Notes under the pieces: generated by a model
Database searches by the model: none
The model's input: the letters and a program-made list of their open reading frames with translations, nothing else
Told to the model about the DNA's origin: nothing
DNA from: an uncultured bacterium
Lineage (GTDB): Bacteria; Bacillota; Clostridia; Oscillospirales; Acutalibacteraceae
NCBI GenBank assembly: GCA_905215055.1
Contig: CAJMOH010000003.1
Location: 1 to 64,000 of the forward strand
DNA length: 64,000 nucleotides
Direction: 5' to 3'
In this document: positions 58,927 through 64,000 of the stretch, piece after piece
Layout: every line of letters begins with the position of its first letter
Position numbering within the stretch: the stretch's first letter is position 1
Position numbers and translations under genes: made by a program

Positions 58927-61900
58927 TTATGGAAGCTTCCCTCCTCTCCGGCGTTTGCGCCGCAGATTCCTATATACAACGCCGGCGGCCCCAATCAAGG
59001 GCACCCCTGCGATTGCAACGAGGGTAGGTCCTACGCCGCCGGTCTCCGGCAGCGTGAAGGTGGACTGCTTTGTGTTGATAATTTGGATGGTCCCTTCCGT
59101 GATACCGGTGGTTTCCTCTCCATTCTCACCCACATAACGGGCTTCCCAGCCATCTATGGGGGTTTCCACTACGGTGTAGGTGACGGCCTGCCCGTCCACC
59201 TCCTTGGGAAGCTGCTCCCAGGTGTATGTCCAGTTGTTCTCAGCGTTAAGCGTAACGGGGTTTTCCACGCCTTCAGCCGTATACTGCACCGGCTCTCCTT
59301 CGGCCGTCTGCTGATAAAGGGTGACTTTCACCGCGTCAGGGTGTTCCCCCTCCTCCAGCTCTGTGCCTTCCGCACCCTGCCACTGTTTCTCAACGGTGAT
59401 TTCCGTTGTGGTGGGCAGGTTTTGGATATCGTCCGTTTTGCTCTCCCCAAAGGGGATGAACATCACGTCTTCCCAATCTACGCCGGTCTCTGCTAGAACC
59501 TCGGCCATGGCCTCGGCTGTTCCCTCTTCCGTGGCGTTTGCCTCGCCCCACACATAGTAGTGGGGGGTCGTATTCAGCTCGTAGCCATCCAGGGTTTGAT
59601 ACTCTGTTAAGCGGTACAGGGTGTTGTAGTGGGAGCCGCCCTCGTTTTCTTCGCCCAGGAAGTTCAGGACGATCGCGCCCTTTACACGGTCGCCGCCGGT
59701 GATAAAATGCACACCATCTGGGGCTGCTGCCGTTACAGAAGTTGTATTCCAGCTATACCCATCGTCATTTTTCTCAAAGCGTTCCAGGGTAAATAAAACA
59801 CCGTCCAGCAAATTGGACACATCTTCCCCGCCATATTTGTAGATGGTCAGGGTTGCTTTATTCACCTGGGCGCTGGAGTCCTGGGCCTGGATGACCACTT
59901 CGCTTCCCGCGCCGATCACCGCCCGCCCCAGCAGGGAGGCCGTGTTGCTGACGGGAATTTCCTCCAGAGCGCTGGTTCCCAGGTTGATCTGGTAGGTGTA
60001 CATCACCACGCAGGCCATTTCATCCGGCACCGTGAAGGTGTAGGTATTGGCGGTGCCGTCCTCAAGCTCCACCTGGAAATCGGGAAACTCATCTTTCGTC
60101 ACTTCTGCTCCAAGATTATTATCTTGTAAAGGATCATAGCGGTACAGCCCTATGGTCTCCAGCCGCAGGTCGGCTGTCACGCCGTTGGGCAGGGAAAGGG
60201 TATCCCGCAGGTCTAAGGCGTCGCTTTCCGGGTGGAGGTCCCGTCCCTCCGGGTTAATCACCACATAGTAGGTGACCAGGGTCTCGCCGTTCTCATCGGT
60301 TTGAACACCCACTTTTTTCAGGGTCTGCTCACTGTTGGTAACGTTGGCCGTTGTAGAATCGGTTTTGTCATCATCCCAGGTAACGGTATTGGTGTAAGCG
60401 TGGGTTTTTCCCTCCGCAAGATCCGCCAGGGCTTCATCCCCGCTTACATCGATGGAGTAATACAGGCCGATGATGCAGTCCTTAAATTGGCTCAAATCGT
60501 ACAGCCTGTAATTCCCGTTATATTGGTTCCCGTTGTCCATGTGGGCGCCCCAGATTTTTACAGTTTGTTCCAATTTCCCGGTTGCCGCGTTGTAAATTCT
60601 CAGCTGTGAATCAAAAGCGATATAAGACGTATCGTTAGCAAGCTGATAAAACTCTTGCAGCATATTATCGTGAAACTGGATTGCGTCTGTGTAATTATAG
60701 AACAAAATCCGGTAATAGAGCCTGCCGCCGGTGTCGCCCAAATCCAAATCAGCCTCATCCGACCAGATATCTGAATTCAACTGGAAATCATCCCCGCTGG
60801 GAGCCATTCCGGTGGCGCTTACCTGCTTTTGCAGCTGGGGATGGAAGGCGGTCTCCAGGAATATGGGAACGGTGTGTCCCAGAATGGACCCCACATTTTC
60901 TATCAACACTGTCTTGCCGTCCTTCGTCTTCTGCCTGTTTACCAGGGTTTGGTAAGAAAGATTCAGGAGCCGGCCACCCTTCAGCTTCTCTAGAGAAGCT
61001 TTCGTAAACTGGATACAGAACAGCGCGATGGGAGTATCGGGTTCTCCCTCGTTTGTGACATCAATCAGTGTTTGATTGAAAATCGCCGCTGTGTTATTCC
61101 AAGCCTTGTCAAAGGTATCGTACTTGGGCATATCTTTCACATACACAACGCCGACGGTGTAATCGGTCCCCCACACCAGCGTTTCCCCCTGGGCGTTTGT
61201 GACCCTCAGGGTATTCCTCAGGGTATTCAGGGTGGTGTAATGGCTGCCGTCAATAAACTGCCCGCTGTCCTCGTAATAGACGTTCGCGATCCAGTCCCTG
61301 TATTCTATATTTTCCAAATCATTTTCCGCAATGTTCGAAGGATAGCTGATGGTGGAACGCCAGTCCACGGTTCCCACATCTGTCCCGGTATTCAGGTTAG
61401 AATCGGTGGATTGCTTCACCAAGCCATAGCCCTGCTCGGGGACATTGCCCTGCCAGTATGCCGTGCTGTTGTATTTATCCAGCTGGGCGGTGTTGTGGAA
61501 AGTCACCTGGTTTCCGATTCCGGCGTCCTCCGGGAAGGGTGTTTCGTAGATAAGCTGGTAGCCCCAGGTCGGTTTCAAGCCTTCAGGCCAGGCATCCGCC
61601 GCTGGGAAGTGAATGGTAAGGGCGCCATCCTCATTATAGGTAATGAGTTTCTGAAAAGCGTCTGTCACATCGCCATGGTAGGTATGGCCTCCCTGGCCGT
61701 TAGAGACATAGGCCCTCACTTGCAGGTTTACGTTTTCTCGCAAATCATACGACTGCCCCGGCTCTCCCTCCGTCCAATTCACGGCGTAAAGCATGACATC
61801 TGTAAAGGTCATGCCGCTGATGTCCCGGCCGTCCTCGTTGAGACGAACCGTCCACTGCACGTTGCCGGTGCCGGCGTTCTCCGTAACGGTCTTATACACC

Positions 61901-63996
61901 ATGTTCCCGCTGACCAGCACGTTGGCCTCGGCGGAAACGTCCTGGGATTTGTCCGTGGCAGTGGCCGTGTTGGACACTTCGATGTAGCCGGTGGGAGAGT
62001 GAACCGTAGTAAAATCAATGGTGGCGGTGTAATTGACGCTGTACCGCTCGCCCGGCTGCAGGGCCGGGAGACCGGAAATTGTAAAGCTGCTGGTCTGTCC
62101 ATCGTCCGTCCCGGTCTGCTGATAGATCTTAAACTCGTACCCTGTGATTTCCACTGGGGAAGGATTTCCATCTACTCCGGTGGAAATTTTCAAGACCTTG
62201 ATATTATTTGCGTCGTAGGTAACCACCCCGTCGGCAGGAGTGTGTGTAAATTTATCAGTAACGGTAATGGCGCCGTTGCTGCCATCGGAATTATCATCCA
62301 CTCTTACCTCGATGGTATAAAGCAGCTTTTTCGGCTGGATGTCTATTCCCATCTTTAGCTGCCTATATTGTTCCGCGTCATCCTCATCCCTGACATAGAC
62401 GCCTATTTTTGCGATGATGAGGCTGTAATTTTTCTCCTCCGGCACCACGGTAATGATTTCTCCCGTACCGCCAAATTCGATCTCCTGGCCTCCCTCCACA
62501 TCCGCCAGGGCAATGGAGCCCTGGAACTGCAGGCTGCCGGAAAAGGCCTCGCCGTTGGCAAATTTCTGCTCAAAAACAATGGTAATCAGCCCTTTCTCAC
62601 TGATGGTATAGGTGCCGGCCTTTGTACCGTCCTCCAAATAGACGCTGCCGGTTTCTTCCTTTTCCAGAGCAATGCCCCCGGGCAGCTGGTAGTGCATGGT
62701 CGTTTGGCCCGCTGTGATGACGCCGGTGGGTATCTCATAGCGAATGGTCACCCGGATGGTGTCGCCGTCCGTAAACGTCTCGTCTTGGGTCCACTGGCTG
62801 CCCTGCTGCTTTTCTACGGTGATGCTGACGATGTCCTCCGCAAAGTCATAGCTGGTCTCCGCGAGAGGCTCCGCCAGGAGGGCCTTGGCGGAAAAGAGGG
62901 CCACGCCATTTTCCCCCGCAGGCTCGTACCCCGGCTTGGAGACTGTGGCCCAGCTGGTACCGGACTGGGAAACCACCTCTTGATCTTCCTCAGTCTGGCT
63001 TTCCTCAGTCTGGCTTTCCTCAGTCTGGCTTTCCTCAGTCTGGCTTTCCTCAGTCTGGCTCTCCTCCGCGGAAGAGTCCTCCGGCTGGGAAATATCCTCA
63101 GGTTCTGAGGCTGTCTCCGGCAGGCAGGTTTCGTCGTGGACGTGCTCCTTGACTTCCAGCATGCCGCAGGTCAGGTTTCCGTCCTCATCCCAGCAGTCCT
63201 CCGTATGGGTGTGAAGGATCACCTCCTCCTGTCCGCAAACCAGCTCCCGCTGGACCTGATAGCAGCTGTCGGTGTGGGTGTGGGGCTCCGTTTCCTCCTG
63301 GCCGCACACCAACTGGGTGTCATAGCAGGCCTCGCTGTGAGTGTGGCCCTGGGTTTCCTCCAGGCCGCAGACCAGGTTCCCGTTCTCGTCGTAACAGCCG
63401 GTGTCCTGGGTGCAGGTCAGCTCCCGGTGGGCCTCGTGGCACTCCTCTGTATGGACATGGTCCGGCTCTGTGCTTTCACAGATGGGAGTTTGGGTAACGG
63501 TGTAGCACTCCTCCGTGTGAACATGCCCCGTATGGGTGTGACCTTGGCTTTCCTCCTGACCGCAGACCAGCTGGGTCTCGTAGCAGGCCTCGCTGTGGGT
63601 GTGGCCCTGGGTTTCCTCCAGGCCGCAGACCAAGGCCTCTGTCTCCTGGTAGCAGGACTCCGTGTGGGTGTGGGGCTTTCTCTCTTCCAGGGGGCAAATC
63701 AACGTGCCGTCCTCCCCATAGCAGGAGCTGTCGTGGGTGTGGGCCGCAAAGCCGGCATAGCCGCAGAGAAGCTCGCCCTCCTCATCGTAGCAGCTGTCCG
63801 TATGGGTGTGCAGGTCCAGCTGGCAGTCCAACGTCTGAGGGGTACTTTCCATGGTGACGGCTGGCAGGACCATCACGCAAAGGGTCAGCACCGCCGCCGC
63901 CGTCGCCAAGACCGCGGTAAGCCTGCGCCAGCGCCTGCGCTGCCTGCTCTGCCGGATGTATTCCCGGAGCTTTCTGTTTTCGTCTTGCGGTTTCAT
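58927..63996 (-). CDS. Pilus tip adhesin with His/Cys-rich repeats and LPETG signal
   Basis: A 1689-residue secreted protein starting at the right edge (ATG 63996). After a basic N-terminus and membrane segment (LTAVLATAAAVLTLCVMVLPAV), about ten repeats of roughly 20-30 residues occupy 55-300, built on HTHTxxCY...LxCGxEE. A Glu/Ser/Gln-Thr-rich hinge (ESQTE units, about 313-337) follows. The long body (about 380-1480) has several beta domains (TATATDKSQDVSAEANVLV, VSNTASLLGRAVIG); a C-terminal Cna-B domain (EITVEKQWQGAEGTELEEGE, ENNWTYTWEQLP, TYTVVETP) leads to STFTLPETGGVGPTLVAIAG and a basic tail. First gene of the pilus operon as seen; likely the tip adhesin. The paired His and Cys suggest metal binding. 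Confidence 0.88.
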   Translation of the reverse strand: MKPQDENRKLREYIRQSRQRRRWRRLTAVLATAAAVLTLCVMVLPAVTMESTPQTLDCQLDLHTHTDSCYDEEGELLCGYAGFAAHTHDSSCYGEDGTLICPLEERKPHTHTESCYQETEALVCGLEETQGHTHSEACYETQLVCGQEESQGHTHTGHVHTEECYTVTQTPICESTEPDHVHTEECHEAHRELTCTQDTGCYDENGNLVCGLEETQGHTHSEACYDTQLVCGQEETEPHTHTDSCYQVQRELVCGQEEVILHTHTEDCWDEDGNLTCGMLEVKEHVHDETCLPETASEPEDISQPEDSSAEESQTEESQTEESQTEESQTEESQTEEDQEVVSQSGTSWATVSKPGYEPAGENGVALFSAKALLAEPLAETSYDFAEDIVSITVEKQQGSQWTQDETFTDGDTIRVTIRYEIPTGVITAGQTTMHYQLPGGIALEKEETGSVYLEDGTKAGTYTISEKGLITIVFEQKFANGEAFSGSLQFQGSIALADVEGGQEIEFGGTGEIITVVPEEKNYSLIIAKIGVYVRDEDDAEQYRQLKMGIDIQPKKLLYTIEVRVDDNSDGSNGAITVTDKFTHTPADGVVTYDANNIKVLKISTGVDGNPSPVEITGYEFKIYQQTGTDDGQTSSFTISGLPALQPGERYSVNYTATIDFTTVHSPTGYIEVSNTATATDKSQDVSAEANVLVSGNMVYKTVTENAGTGNVQWTVRLNEDGRDISGMTFTDVMLYAVNWTEGEPGQSYDLRENVNLQVRAYVSNGQGGHTYHGDVTDAFQKLITYNEDGALTIHFPAADAWPEGLKPTWGYQLIYETPFPEDAGIGNQVTFHNTAQLDKYNSTAYWQGNVPEQGYGLVKQSTDSNLNTGTDVGTVDWRSTISYPSNIAENDLENIEYRDWIANVYYEDSGQFIDGSHYTTLNTLRNTLRVTNAQGETLVWGTDYTVGVVYVKDMPKYDTFDKAWNNTAAIFNQTLIDVTNEGEPDTPIALFCIQFTKASLEKLKGGRLLNLSYQTLVNRQKTKDGKTVLIENVGSILGHTVPIFLETAFHPQLQKQVSATGMAPSGDDFQLNSDIWSDEADLDLGDTGGRLYYRILFYNYTDAIQFHDNMLQEFYQLANDTSYIAFDSQLRIYNAATGKLEQTVKIWGAHMDNGNQYNGNYRLYDLSQFKDCIIGLYYSIDVSGDEALADLAEGKTHAYTNTVTWDDDKTDSTTANVTNSEQTLKKVGVQTDENGETLVTYYVVINPEGRDLHPESDALDLRDTLSLPNGVTADLRLETIGLYRYDPLQDNNLGAEVTKDEFPDFQVELEDGTANTYTFTVPDEMACVVMYTYQINLGTSALEEIPVSNTASLLGRAVIGAGSEVVIQAQDSSAQVNKATLTIYKYGGEDVSNLLDGVLFTLERFEKNDDGYSWNTTSVTAAAPDGVHFITGGDRVKGAIVLNFLGEENEGGSHYNTLYRLTEYQTLDGYELNTTPHYYVWGEANATEEGTAEAMAEVLAETGVDWEDVMFIPFGESKTDDIQNLPTTTEITVEKQWQGAEGTELEEGEHPDAVKVTLYQQTAEGEPVQYTAEGVENPVTLNAENNWTYTWEQLPKEVDGQAVTYTVVETPIDGWEARYVGENGEETTGITEGTIQIINTKQSTFTLPETGGVGPTLVAIAGVPLIGAAGVVYRNLRRKRRRGGKLP
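62986..63060. repeat. Five perfect 15-bp tandem repeats (ESQTE hinge)
   Basis: TTCCTCAGTCTGGCT is repeated five times without mismatch inside the tip-adhesin gene, coding on the minus strand for repeats of ESQTE. Perfect identity suggests recent slippage; the length in frame can vary without breaking the gene. Confidence 0.9.
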
Positions 63997-64000
63997 GAAA

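Noticed and set aside
62986..63060. CRISPR-like short repeats
   Set aside because: The 15-bp copies are contiguous without spacers and are inside a coding sequence; a tandem repeat, not CRISPR.

Overview
The window reads as chromosome of an anaerobic, low-to-moderate GC Clostridia (Oscillospiraceae/Ruminococcaceae-like gut Firmicute). This is inferred from LPxTG-type pilins and sortases, a CpsBCD-type exopolysaccharide (EPS) regulatory set, a PrgI/VirB4-type conjugation module and strong Shine-Dalgarno sites. There are no rRNA or tRNA genes that I can see, and no CRISPR array.

Layout. (1) About 1-18.7 kb, all minus strand: an EPS/capsule operon. The promoter-proximal part (11.2-18.7 kb) is GC-rich and holds CpsC, CpsD, CpsB, a class B sortase, a sortase-anchored protein, an LCP ligase, a VanZ protein and a PglF/CapD-like 4,6-dehydratase. 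The distal part (1-11 kb) holds an aminotransferase and a PglC-like sugar transferase. It then turns clearly AT-rich with glycosyltransferases, a Wzy polymerase, an acetyltransferase, a Wzx flippase, a decayed licD gene and a PP-loop protein cut by the window edge. (2) 18.7-20.0 kb: an intergenic segment bounded by 20-bp near-perfect inverted repeats, next to a complete tyrosine recombinase gene. I read this as an invertible promoter that switches the EPS operon. (3) 20.1-22.7 kb: VanZ, signal peptidase I and an AlbA/Schlafen-type regulator. (4) 22.9-48 kb: a conjugative (ICE-like) block with VirD4, VirB4, PrgI, VirB6-like, VirB2-like and CHAP hydrolase genes. It also carries a 1783-residue surface adhesin with its own class B sortase, and several terminator-like hairpins sit in gene leaders. 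I see no relaxase. Toxin-antitoxin genes (one pair dead) and a truncated serine recombinase lie inside the block. (5) 48.2-52.5 kb: a TetR regulator divergent from a probable lipid operon (GT28 glycosyltransferase, PlsY-like acyltransferase, radical SAM enzyme). (6) 52.9-54.5 kb: a MATE transporter gene joined at its 5' end to a frameshifted rubredoxin. (7) 54.6-64 kb: a sortase-assembled pilus locus with a 1689-residue tip adhesin, a major pilin, a class C sortase, an accessory pilin and a second sortase.

Overall the window is dominated by surface architecture. It holds four sortases and five sortase substrates, an EPS locus under probable phase variation, a conjugation machine with an adhesin, and glycolipid enzymes.
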